NCBI GenBank assembly: GCA_016699815.1
Contig: CP065012.1
Coordinates: forward strand, 2,953,001-3,017,000
Direction of reading: 5' to 3'
Length of the DNA: 64,000 nt
Origin: Chitinophagaceae bacterium
GTDB taxonomy: Bacteria; Bacteroidota; Bacteroidia; Chitinophagales; Chitinophagaceae
This document shows, piece after piece, positions 1-7,428 of the stretch. Position 1 is the first letter of the stretch, and every line of letters starts with the position of its first letter. The notes below the pieces were generated by a model that did no database searches, was not told the origin of the DNA, and saw only the letters and a list, made by a program, of their open reading frames with translations. Made by a program: the position numbers and the translations under genes.

Positions 1-964
1 ATACATCCAGCGCTGCTTTGTGTGCCGCCATGCTAAGTACCGGCGCATTACTTAATTGCCAGCCTTCGGCAGAAGGAATGGGTAAAAAGCCCTGTTCCAT
101 AAGAAAGCGGTTTTCTTTATCGTGTCCCCACCAGCCGGCAAAGCGCTGCAGCGAAGTATCGGAAGAATGGCGCTCATGTATAAACACGCCCGAAACGCCA
201 CCTGGCCCACTATTTAAATATTTATAACTGCACCAGCAGGCAAAATCTACATCCCAATCGTGTAATTGCAAAGGCACATTGCCTGCGGCATGTGCCAGGT
301 CGAAACCTGCATAAGCGCCTGCTTTGTGTGCCGCTGTGGTAATTGCTGGCATATCAAACAACTGGCCGGTATAATAATTTACGCCGCTAAATAAAACTAA
401 GGCAATGCTGTTTTTATTTTTATCAATGGCAGCTAAAATATCTTCTGTTCTTATACTGTGTTCCCCCTCTTTTGGTTCCACCTCAATTACTGCATCTTCA
501 TATTTATAGCCATGAAAATTTACCTGGCTTTCCATTGCATACTGATCGGATGGGAAAGCTTTTGCTTCGCAAATAATTTTATACCGTTGTTTTGTGGGTC
601 TATAAAAACTAACCATTAATAAATGCAGGTTAACCGTAAGTTGGTTCATGGCTACTACTTCATGTGGCAATGCGCCGGCAATTTTGCAAAGTAGCGCCGT
701 AAACAATTCGTGGTAAGGCATCCAGGGGTTGCGTGCATGAAAATGGCCTTCTACTGCAAAATTTGCCCAGTCTTCGAGTTCATTTAATACATACTCTTGT
801 GTAGATTTTGGTTGCAGTCCCAGGGAGTTGCCCGTAAAATAAATTGCATCCCTGCCATGCATCAGGGGAATATAAAATTTTTCTCTAAAGCTTTTTAAAG
901 AATCCTGGCTGTCGAGGTATTGGGCGTAGGCCTGGGTGTTTTTGTATTCGAGTTTAGGAGGCAT
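1..964 (-). CDS. kynU: Kynureninase, 3' end cut by window edge
   Basis: This PLP enzyme cleaves L-kynurenine or 3-hydroxykynurenine to (3-hydroxy)anthranilate and alanine in the cytoplasm. The frame is open from an ATG at 962-964 to the window edge, giving about 321 residues of a family usually near 420. Visible landmarks are GNSLGLQPK near residue 46, the FDLAHAAGN aspartate region near 222, and WCSYKYLNSGPG with the probable PLP lysine at K248. It is the last gene of the minus-strand kynurenine run, only 19 bases after the frameshifted four-helix-bundle gene. Kynurenine 3-monooxygenase and tryptophan dioxygenase are not in the window and could lie to the left. The assignment is confident; the C-terminus is not visible. 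Confidence 0.96.
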   Translation of the reverse strand, partial: MPPKLEYKNTQAYAQYLDSQDSLKSFREKFYIPLMHGRDAIYFTGNSLGLQPKSTQEYVLNELEDWANFAVEGHFHARNPWMPYHELFTALLCKIAGALPHEVVAMNQLTVNLHLLMVSFYRPTKQRYKIICEAKAFPSDQYAMESQVNFHGYKYEDAVIEVEPKEGEHSIRTEDILAAIDKNKNSIALVLFSGVNYYTGQLFDMPAITTAAHKAGAYAGFDLAHAAGNVPLQLHDWDVDFACWCSYKYLNSGPGGVSGVFIHERHSSDTSLQRFAGWWGHDKENRFLMEQGFLPIPSAEGWQLSNAPVLSMAAHKAALDV

Positions 965-965
965 T

Positions 966-985
966 TATTATTTATTATTTATTTT
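966..985 (-). repeat. AATAAATA-type degenerate repeat between four-helix copy 1 and kynU
   Basis: The short spacer between the stop of four-helix copy 1 and the kynU start is almost entirely a degenerate repeat of AATAAATA on the minus strand. Similar purine-rich simple repeats border the other two four-helix copies (1816-1880 and 4512-4565), so it may be part of the inserted unit. This is an observation with an inferred link. Confidence 0.4.
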
Positions 986-1389
986 ATTTGGTATTCCTGT
1001 CTTTAAATTTAGTGCCTTTTACATTTGATGTATTAAGATATTTAATAAAACCATTAATTTTTTTGTACACTGCATTTGTTTTTTCATATAAATCAGTAAA
1101 CTCATCTTTGTTGAGGTATTCTCTGTCGGGTGAACGATATATCTGTGAAGTTAACCCGGCTGCAGTGGCAAAAGCGATATTTAAAAATTGAATAAATGCA
1201 AATCGGTTGGCGCTCCCATTACCTTCTGCAATTTTGTCCATTATTGAGCCTGAACTTCTGTTCAAGCTGGTCTTTAAGGGCAAAATTTTTTGACAATCCT
1301 GTTATTTTTGTTAATCCAAAAATCTCTTTTGCTAAAAGTACCGAAAGCGCCCAAATTTCTAAGTCCTCAAATCTATTTATTGTTGACAT
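984..1389 (-). pseudogene. Four-helix-bundle (23S rRNA-intervening-sequence type) protein, copy 1, frameshifted
   Basis: An ATG at 1387-1389 opens MSTINRFEDLEIW...LSKNFALKDQL. The family-like continuation NRSSGSIMDKIAEGNGSA...FIQFLNIAFA lies in the neighbouring frame, running to a stop at 984. One extra base near 1263 on the plus strand (between codons CTT and AAC of the gene) explains the break, so the intact protein would have about 134 residues, normal for the family. An ATG at 1283 could give only a 99-residue C-terminal piece. Family members are small helical bundles first known from insertions in 23S rRNA, and their role elsewhere is poorly known. The copy sits between the RidA fusion gene (stop 1413) and kynU (start 964). 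It may be real decay or a sequencing indel. Confidence 0.8.
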
Positions 1390-1412
1390 AATGGTTAATA
1401 GTATATGATAAA

Positions 1413-2279
1413 TTATTCAATTAATGCAATTATTTTTAATTCAATACAAATGGGAGTGGGCAGGCTTTTAACTTCTACCGTAGTTCGGCAGGCATCAATG
1501 CCTTCAAAATATTGGCCGTAAATTTTATTATACACTGCAAAATCTTTTTTCATATTGGTGAGGAAAACCGTTACATCCAGTATTTTATCCCAACTGCTGC
1601 CGCTGGCTTCCAGTACTGCTTTTACATTGGCAAAAACTGAATGGCATTCTGCTTCTATGTCGTATTTTAAAATATTTCCTTCGGCGTCTAATTCCAGCCC
1701 GGGTATTTTATTGTCGAATGGCTGACGGGAACCAATGCCGGAGAGGAAGAGTAAATTTCCTGCTTTTCTTGCATGAGGGTAAGCTCCTAGTGGTTTTGCG
1801 GCAGAATTTGTATGGATTGTTTTTTGATTCTCATTTTTCGTTTTTGATTTCTCGTTTTGCGTTTCTTGTTTTCTGTTTGTTGGCACTCTATTTTGAAACA
1901 TAATACCAGTTTTTTCTGAGCTGTTTAAATATTTAATAAATGCACCAATTTTTGCACCCGTTTTATCTGTTAATTCAAATAGTTCCACATACAATTCTTT
2001 AGAAATATGATTTCGATTTAAACTTCTAATGAGTTGCGATTGTAATTCTGAAGTGGATGCTCTTGCTATACTCAAGAATTGAATAAATTCCAGTCGTCCC
2101 CCTCTGCCAAAACCTTCAGCAATATTATCTGGTATTGACCCAACAGATTTATTAATCTGATCTTTCAAAGCAAAATCTTTAGATAAAGAGGTTGTTTGTA
2201 TAATAGAGAAAACCTTTTTTTCTAATTCATTTGACAATTGCCAAACTTCTAAATCTGTAAATTTTTTAACTGCACCCAT
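1413..2279 (-). CDS. Four-helix-bundle domain fused in frame to RidA-type 2-aminomuconate deaminase
   Basis: The 288-residue protein has two parts. Residues 1-125 are a complete four-helix-bundle protein (FTDLEVWQ, ALKDQINKSVGSIPDNIAEG, FIQFLSIAR). Residues 157-288 are a RidA/YjgF domain with SGIGSRQP near 180, VTVFLTNM near 237 and the conserved arginine R265 in ACRTTVEV. They are joined by a lysine- and glutamine-rich linker at about 126-156, coded by a degenerate purine-rich repeat. In this cluster the RidA part probably hydrolyses 2-aminomuconate to 4-oxalocrotonate plus ammonia. RidA homologues are normally about 130-150 residues, so the N-terminal half is extra. M127 could start a RidA-only product. 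The gene lies downstream of the dehydrogenase at 2357. The enzymatic role is inferred from neighbours. Confidence 0.85.
   Translation of the reverse strand: MGAVKKFTDLEVWQLSNELEKKVFSIIQTTSLSKDFALKDQINKSVGSIPDNIAEGFGRGGRLEFIQFLSIARASTSELQSQLIRSLNRNHISKELYVELFELTDKTGAKIGAFIKYLNSSEKTGIMFQNRVPTNRKQETQNEKSKTKNENQKTIHTNSAAKPLGAYPHARKAGNLLFLSGIGSRQPFDNKIPGLELDAEGNILKYDIEAECHSVFANVKAVLEASGSSWDKILDVTVFLTNMKKDFAVYNKIYGQYFEGIDACRTTVEVKSLPTPICIELKIIALIE
1816..1880 (-). repeat. Purine-rich degenerate repeat coding the four-helix/RidA linker
   Basis: On the minus strand this stretch is a run of AAACG/GAAATC-like words with almost no pyrimidines. It is translated as the K/Q/N/E-rich linker of the fusion gene. 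It looks like a former intergenic spacer read through in frame, which is an inference. Confidence 0.4.
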
Positions 2280-2356
2280 AATTTAAATGTTTATAAAGAG
2301 TTTCAGCTTAACTTACTCTTGACGAGCAATGGAAAAAATAGAATTAATAAATAAAA

Positions 2357-3811
2357 TTAAAATTCTATACACACATTCTTCGCTTCGGTAAAAAATTTCA
2401 ATGCTTCCCAGCCGCCTTCTCTACCTACGCCACTGTTTTTAATACCGCCAAATGGGGTTCTTAAATCCCTGAGGAGCCAGCAGTTTACCCATACAATACC
2501 TGCTTCAATTTTTGCGGCCATTAAATTGGCTTTTGAGATATCCTGCGTCCATACTGTGGCTGCAAGTCCATATTCTGTTGCATTAGCGAGTTGCAACGCT
2601 TCTTCAATTGTAGTAAAAGGCTGCAAGGTTACCACAGGGCCAAAAATTTCTTCGGTATTGGTTTTGCTACCGGGGCCAAGGTTTTCGATGATGGTAGGCT
2701 TTATAAAATAGCCATTGCTGCACCTGCCTGCAGGTTTTATGGCATTGCCGCCCAAAATAATTGTTCCGCCTTCTTTTTTGGCTGTTTCAATACAATTTAA
2801 AATCTTTTCAAAATGATTTTTGCTCACTATGGCGCCCTGTTTATTATTTTCCAAAGGGTCTCCAATAGTAAGTTGTTTGGCTTTATCTGCAAATTCAGTT
2901 TTAAATTTTTCGTAAACACTTGCTTCAATTAAAATACGGCTGCCGCATAAACATATTTGCCCCTGGTTGCTAAAAGAAGATTGAACAGTGGTACGCATCA
3001 TTTTATCCCAATTGCAATCGGCAAAAATTATATTGGGGTTTTTGCCTCCCAGTTCCAACGATAATTTTTTGAACATTGGCGCTGCAATAGAAGCAATGCG
3101 TTCGCCAGCCCTTGTACTGCCGGTAAATGAAATGGCTTTTATTTGCGGGTGCATTACTATTGCTTCGCCACAAATAGGGCCTGTGCCATGCACTATGTTT
3201 AATACGCCATCGGGCAACCCGGCTTCTTTACAAATTTTCCCTAATAAAAATGTGGTAACCGGTGTTACTTCAGATGGTTTGGCAATAACACAATTGCCTG
3301 CAGCCAGCGCCGGCGCTATCTTCCAGGTAAATAAATAAAGCGGAAGGTTCCATGGAGAGATGCAACCAACAATACCTACGGGTTGGCGCAATGTATAATT
3401 TACGGCTTTGTTTTCCATGGCATGGCTTTCGGATGCAAAATGCATGAGGCCTGTTGCAAAAAAACGAAAGTTGGCAGCAGCACGATAAATATCTACCTTT
3501 TTACTAAGCCATAGCGGCTTGCCATTGTCGTTGGTTTCTGCAAGGGCTAGCGCTTCAATATTTTCATCTATTAGGCAGGCAATTTTATTGAGTATTTTAA
3601 AACGGGTTTCAGCAGCTGTTGCAGCCCATTCAGTAAATGCTTTTTGGGCAAAGGTTACGGCAAGTTCCACATCTTTTTCATTGCTATCGGGTATTTGGCC
3701 ATATATTTCGCCTGTTGCAGGGTTCACATTGTCAATAAATTTACCGCTCAATGGGCCAATAAATTTTCCGGCAATATAATTTTCGATGTGAAATGGAATG
3801 GTAAATTGCAT
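2357..3811 (-). CDS. 2-aminomuconic / 2-hydroxymuconic semialdehyde dehydrogenase (ALDH superfamily)
   Basis: This is a 484-residue NAD-dependent aldehyde dehydrogenase of normal length. The oxyanion/cofactor motif SPWNLPLYL lies at about 152-160, FTGSTRAG at 229-236, the general base E253 in LELGGK, and the catalytic cysteine C287 in NQGQICLCG. The C-terminal WVNCWLLRDLRTPFGG is typical of the muconic-semialdehyde branch. Next to ACMS decarboxylase and RidA it should oxidise 2-aminomuconate 6-semialdehyde to 2-aminomuconate. It is divergent from the dioxygenase gene at 3984 and leads the minus-strand group. The superfamily is certain; the substrate is inferred from context and local motif similarity. 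Confidence 0.92.
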   Translation of the reverse strand: MQFTIPFHIENYIAGKFIGPLSGKFIDNVNPATGEIYGQIPDSNEKDVELAVTFAQKAFTEWAATAAETRFKILNKIACLIDENIEALALAETNDNGKPLWLSKKVDIYRAAANFRFFATGLMHFASESHAMENKAVNYTLRQPVGIVGCISPWNLPLYLFTWKIAPALAAGNCVIAKPSEVTPVTTFLLGKICKEAGLPDGVLNIVHGTGPICGEAIVMHPQIKAISFTGSTRAGERIASIAAPMFKKLSLELGGKNPNIIFADCNWDKMMRTTVQSSFSNQGQICLCGSRILIEASVYEKFKTEFADKAKQLTIGDPLENNKQGAIVSKNHFEKILNCIETAKKEGGTIILGGNAIKPAGRCSNGYFIKPTIIENLGPGSKTNTEEIFGPVVTLQPFTTIEEALQLANATEYGLAATVWTQDISKANLMAAKIEAGIVWVNCWLLRDLRTPFGGIKNSGVGREGGWEALKFFTEAKNVCIEF

Positions 3812-3889
3812 AAGTATAAAGGTACGGAAACTTAATAGGTTTTATATTTTGGGCTGCTCAGTTTACTTGTTTTTAATTGCTGATAAAGG

Positions 3890-3949
3890 GTATGAGGTAG
3901 AAGTGAGTGACACAACGATGATGCCTAAGGCGATACTGCCGGTTCCCTA
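3890..3949. other. Balanced-composition island in the divergent ALDH/dioxygenase spacer
   Basis: The 172-base spacer between the divergent start codons is AT-rich except for this stretch, which contains GTGACACAACGATGATGCC followed by a GC-richer tail. One frame is open for about 23 codons and ends at a TAA near 3950, but nothing recognisable is encoded. It could be a dispersed-repeat copy, an operator region or a gene remnant. I cannot tell which. Confidence 0.25.
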
Positions 3950-3983
3950 AAAAATATTAACTTACAGGCTTAAAATTATTGTT

Positions 3984-4508
3984 ATGGCAGTTATAGCGCC
4001 TTTTAATTTAAAAAAATGGATTGCTGAAAACAGGGATTTGCTAAAACCTCCTGTGGGCAACCAATGTATATACAAAAATGCAGAAAACTTTATTGTGATG
4101 GTAGTGGGCGGGCCCAATGCCCGAAAGGATTATCACTTTAACGAAAGTGAAGAACTATATTACCAGGTGGAGGGAAATATTGTTTTAAAAATTATTGACG
4201 ATGGTGTGCCTAAGGACATTTCAATTAATGAAGGTGATATGTTTTTGTTGCCTCCTAAAACGCCGCACAGTCCGCAACGTGCAGCAGGAACTGTGGGACT
4301 GGTAATTGAAAAAATAAGGGAAAATGAAAAAGACGGATTTTTGTGGTACTGTGAAAAATGCGGACATAAATTGTACGAGGAGTTTGAGGTAATAAATGAT
4401 ATTGTAACTCAGCTGCCACCCATTATGAATGGCTTTTACAGCGATGAACACAAGCGTACCTGCAATAAATGCGGAGCAGTAATGGAAGCGCCGATAAAGA
4501 AAGGGTAG
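3984..4508 (+). CDS. nbaC: 3-hydroxyanthranilate 3,4-dioxygenase
   Basis: This cupin Fe(II) enzyme opens the ring of 3-hydroxyanthranilate to 2-amino-3-carboxymuconate 6-semialdehyde. The 174-residue length fits the bacterial type. Iron ligands H51, E57 and H95 are in place, as are the substrate-binding arginines R47 and R99, at the same numbers as in the well-studied Ralstonia (Cupriavidus) enzyme. A C-terminal rubredoxin-like site with C123/C126 (CEKC) and C160/C163 (CNKC) is complete. It is transcribed toward the ACMS decarboxylase at 4888, which uses its product, with a four-helix-bundle relic between them. The assignment is very secure. Confidence 0.97.
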   Translation: MAVIAPFNLKKWIAENRDLLKPPVGNQCIYKNAENFIVMVVGGPNARKDYHFNESEELYYQVEGNIVLKIIDDGVPKDISINEGDMFLLPPKTPHSPQRAAGTVGLVIEKIRENEKDGFLWYCEKCGHKLYEEFEVINDIVTQLPPIMNGFYSDEHKRTCNKCGAVMEAPIKKG

Positions 4509-4511
4509 GCT

Positions 4512-4565
4512 GGTTGAAGGTAGAAAGTTGAGTGTTGAAAATTGAAAGTTGAAAGCTGAAGGTTT
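4512..4565 (+). repeat. GTTGAAA-type degenerate tandem repeat
   Basis: Just after the dioxygenase stop is a chain of imperfect heptamer-like words (GTTGAAG, GTTGAGT, GTTGAAA, GTTGAAA, GCTGAAG). It leads into the four-helix-bundle relic at 4605. The other two four-helix copies in this cluster are also bordered by purine-rich simple repeats. Confidence 0.5.
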
Positions 4566-4604
4566 GTAAAAATGGTTTTGTGCTGCTAAAAAAGAATTAT
4601 ATTA

Positions 4605-4832
4605 ATTAAGCTATTGCTGCGAAGCGGAACTACAATTGGCACGCTGGTGAGAAAAGCTGAGCATGGGCAATCGAAGCTTTACTTTTTGCATAATGTGAAT
4701 AGTGCATTTAAAGAAGCCAATGAAATACTTTATTGGCTTTCTTTATTAAAGGATATAAATTATGTTGAGAAAAAAGATTTTTCTTATGGCTTCTGCAACA
4801 GAGATGGTGAAAATATTTTACAAGAATTGTAA
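4605..4832 (+). pseudogene. Four-helix-bundle protein relic, copy 3, 5'-truncated
   Basis: The frame ending at 4832 reads LLRSGTTIGTLVRKAEHGQS, then FLHNVNSAFKEANEILYWLSLLKD. This matches the second half of the S23/four-helix-bundle family pattern (RSGTSIGANIAEA...FI.KL.IALKEANE..YWL.LL). The first helix and any ATG are missing: upstream in this frame is a stop within AATTAAG, and only a TTG at 4614 could start translation. It lies between the dioxygenase and decarboxylase genes. The sequence type (YWLELL variant) differs from copies 1 and 2, so it is probably an independent insertion rather than a local duplicate. Confidence 0.72.
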
Positions 4833-4887
4833 AATTCACAAAGACCAAATTGGGTAAATAGTTATCCAGTTTTAATTTTCAATTAAG

Positions 4888-5871
4888 ATGAAAATAGACA
4901 TACACACCCACATAATGCCTGATAAAATGCCCAACTGGGCAAAAAAATTTGGTTATGGGGAATTTGTACATTTGGAGCAGCGTAACTGCAAGGCCTGTAT
5001 GATGAAGGGCGATAAGGTTTTTAGGGAAGTTGAAGACAACTGCTTTGATGTAAGCTTAAGGCAAAAAGAAATGGATGAAACGGGTGTAACGATGCAGGTG
5101 CTTTCAACAATTCCTGTATTATTTAATTACTGGGCAAAGCCAAAAGACGGGTTGGAAACCAGCCGTTATTTGAACGACCATATTGCCAACTCTGTAATTA
5201 AGTTTCCTGAAAGATTTATGGGTATAGGCACTGTGCCTTTACAGGATGTGGATATGGCAATTGCAGAAATGGAGCGTTGTGTAGCAGCATTAAAAATGCC
5301 TGGCCTGGAAATTGGCAGTAACATTAATGGTGCAAATTTAAGCGATGAAAAATTTTTTCCATTTTATAAAAGGGCAGAAGAGCTGGGCTGCTCTTTATTT
5401 ATACATCCCTGGGAAATGATGGGCGAAGCGCAAATGCCAAAATACTGGCTGCCCTGGCTGGTAGGTATGCCTGCAGAAACATCAAGAGCTATTTGCTCCA
5501 TGATTTTTGGCGGTGTATTTGAAAAATTTCCAAAATTAAAAGTTGCCTTTGCCCATGGTGGTGGCTCTTTCCCAGCTACCATTGGCCGCATTGAACATGG
5601 CTTTAATGTGCGGCCCGATTTGGTGGCTATTGATAATGCCCATAACCCACGGGAGTATATTGGAAAATTTTGGATAGACAGTTTGGTGCATGATGCAAAA
5701 ACTTTGCACTTAATAATGGATATAATGGGTGAAGATAAAATTTGCCTGGGTAGTGATTATCCTTTCCCTTTGGGAGAACATCACCCGGGAAAATTGATTG
5801 AACAAATGGATTTTTCTAAACCTGTTGCCGACAAATTACTGTATAAAAATACACAGGATTGGTTGCAATAA
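4888..5871 (+). CDS. nbaD: 2-amino-3-carboxymuconate-6-semialdehyde decarboxylase
   Basis: This amidohydrolase-superfamily zinc enzyme decarboxylates ACMS to 2-aminomuconate 6-semialdehyde, the substrate of the nearby dehydrogenase. The protein has 327 residues, close to the usual 330-340. Metal ligands are visible: H6 and H8 in the N-terminal DIHTH, H173 in FIHPWEMMG, H223 in FAHGGG and D290 in LGSDYPFPLG. The spacing matches characterised ACMSD within a few residues. It is convergent with the lipoprotein gene that ends at 5885. Together with kynU, the RidA gene and the dehydrogenase it defines the meta-cleavage branch of tryptophan breakdown. Confidence 0.96.
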   Translation: MKIDIHTHIMPDKMPNWAKKFGYGEFVHLEQRNCKACMMKGDKVFREVEDNCFDVSLRQKEMDETGVTMQVLSTIPVLFNYWAKPKDGLETSRYLNDHIANSVIKFPERFMGIGTVPLQDVDMAIAEMERCVAALKMPGLEIGSNINGANLSDEKFFPFYKRAEELGCSLFIHPWEMMGEAQMPKYWLPWLVGMPAETSRAICSMIFGGVFEKFPKLKVAFAHGGGSFPATIGRIEHGFNVRPDLVAIDNAHNPREYIGKFWIDSLVHDAKTLHLIMDIMGEDKICLGSDYPFPLGEHHPGKLIEQMDFSKPVADKLLYKNTQDWLQ

Positions 5872-5884
5872 TTTTTACAATTTG

Positions 5885-6490
5885 TTACCTGAATTTTTCT
5901 GAAACCGTATAGCAGATTTTATCTGTAATTTTTTTAAATAACAAATAATTGAAACGCCTCAGCCTTTTGGTATTAGAGCCATCAAGCAAAAGTCCATTTT
6001 CGTCAAAGTGCTGGGGTTCGTCAAAATAGGCCAGCATGTAATATTTTGATGGGGAAAAAGGCCTGCGTATAACTTTGGGTTTGATACTTATGAATATTAA
6101 GCGCTGTTCTTTATTGTTGGTATAATAATCGTAGTTGTTTATCCAGGTACATTCAATTTTTTGCATGGCGTTAATGAGCCATATTACTTTTTCGGCATCG
6201 TATCCATATTTTAAAAGGCTGTCTTTAAGCCTTGCATCTATTGTATTAAACTCATAAATGTAGTTAAGGCTGTCCGTTTTCATTTCTACCGAAACTATTT
6301 GTAAATTTTTACTGGTAAAAGCAATAGAAAATGGTTTTTGCTGGTATAGGTATTTGTAGATGGTTTCTATATGCATCAGTTCTTTTTGGTGCAGCGTATA
6401 ATAATTGGTAGAAATAATTTTTGAAGAGCAGGAGCTTGCTGCAATGAGTATTGCAAAGATCAATGCTATGGTATAATATTTATTTTGCAT
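5885..6490 (-). CDS. Putative lipoprotein, function unknown
   Basis: The 201-residue product starts with a lipoprotein signal (IALIFAILIAASSCSSK, acylated cysteine at about 21), so it should be anchored to a membrane facing the periplasm or surface. The rest mixes aromatic and charged residues with no motif I recognise. Its start overlaps the end of the upstream gene (stop 6480) by 11 bases, so the two are probably translated together. It ends 13 bases from the convergent decarboxylase gene. Confidence 0.8.
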   Translation of the reverse strand: MQNKYYTIALIFAILIAASSCSSKIISTNYYTLHQKELMHIETIYKYLYQQKPFSIAFTSKNLQIVSVEMKTDSLNYIYEFNTIDARLKDSLLKYGYDAEKVIWLINAMQKIECTWINNYDYYTNNKEQRLIFISIKPKVIRRPFSPSKYYMLAYFDEPQHFDENGLLLDGSNTKRLRRFNYLLFKKITDKICYTVSEKFR

Positions 6491-7364
6491 CTGATGAAAC
6501 CAGTGTTATACCAAAAAGGATTTTTTTAAAAGTTTTTACACTCATTTGCCTTAGTGATTTTCCGCCACTATCCCAGTAAGTGAGCGTTACAGTGCCGTTA
6601 ACCTCTTCAATTTTTTCCAGGATAATATAGTGAGTAGGTGTGGCAAATTTTACTTTTTCATGATTTTTTTTATGCAGAATGCGGTTGTTGATATATAAAA
6701 CCACAAAGCCTTTTTTAAGGCAATTGTTTAAATAAGCAACCGTATTTTTCAGGCGGGGATGAATTAAATCTCCGCCAACAGATTTTGTTTTAAATCCGGT
6801 AACAGCCCTGGCCATCTTGTTGAATTTTTTTAAATTGGTTGCGGCCCAAAAGGTATCTTCATCTCCTGGGTTGTACCTGTGGTTAAAAAAATTAAGGTAT
6901 CCCTTAAAGTGATCGGCAAGGGTAAGGAACCAAATTTGTTCGGCATGGTTAATATCTAAAACACCTTTAAAACGCAGGTTGCCAGCTGCGTTTATTACTT
7001 CGGCAGAAGGGCGAAAATGGATATTATTGTAATCTCCATGGCCTGTGAAATATAGCTGTACCATAAATTTTGCATAGCCCAATGGGTTATGTTCCAAAAC
7101 CAATTGTGAAATTACCCCAAATGCACAAAAGTTGGTACTGCGCCCGGGATAAATGCTTATAGGGTTGTGTACACTACTTTTTAAATTTTGCAGGAACAAT
7201 TCTGGTGAAACATTTACCCAATAGGGGCTTTTCTCAATAGTTTTAATAGAGTCTACAAATTCAATTGCTTGCTTTAGTGTAGAAATAGAGGGCAAGGGTG
7301 TAGCTGAAATGCGGCCAAAAAAAAAGTTAAATAAAAAAAATGCTATGGTTATTTGCCTTTTCAT
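6480..7364 (-). CDS. Exported protein with possible cysteine-peptidase-like residues
   Basis: I place the start at 7364 because MKRQITIAFFLFNFFFGRISA is a clear signal peptide; an earlier in-frame ATG at 7466 would add 34 residues ahead of it and overlap the upstream gene. The mature part of this 294-residue protein has C80 at the head of a predicted helix (STNFCAFGVISQLV), H245 in ATPTHYIILEKI and D265 in TYWDSGGKS. This order and context (Cys helix, then His and Asp on strands) resembles papain-like or C39-like folds. It is only a pattern-level suggestion, as no family was recognised. It overlaps the downstream lipoprotein gene by 11 bases. Confidence 0.72.
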   Translation of the reverse strand: MKRQITIAFFLFNFFFGRISATPLPSISTLKQAIEFVDSIKTIEKSPYWVNVSPELFLQNLKSSVHNPISIYPGRSTNFCAFGVISQLVLEHNPLGYAKFMVQLYFTGHGDYNNIHFRPSAEVINAAGNLRFKGVLDINHAEQIWFLTLADHFKGYLNFFNHRYNPGDEDTFWAATNLKKFNKMARAVTGFKTKSVGGDLIHPRLKNTVAYLNNCLKKGFVVLYINNRILHKKNHEKVKFATPTHYIILEKIEEVNGTVTLTYWDSGGKSLRQMSVKTFKKILFGITLVSSDAK

Positions 7365-7428
7365 TGTACAAAGGTAGCGGCAAAAAAGAATGAAATCAGT
7401 TTTCTGTAAAGTGGAAATATAGGGAGAT

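Noticed and set aside
3817..3824. Minus-strand -7-like element TACCTTTA for the dehydrogenase gene
   Set aside because: It lies only six bases before the start codon and has an imperfect last base.
984..4832. Diversity-generating retroelement, because four-helix-bundle proteins resemble Avd
   Set aside because: No reverse transcriptase, template/variable repeat pair or C-type lectin target is visible. The bundles fit the general intervening-sequence-type family.
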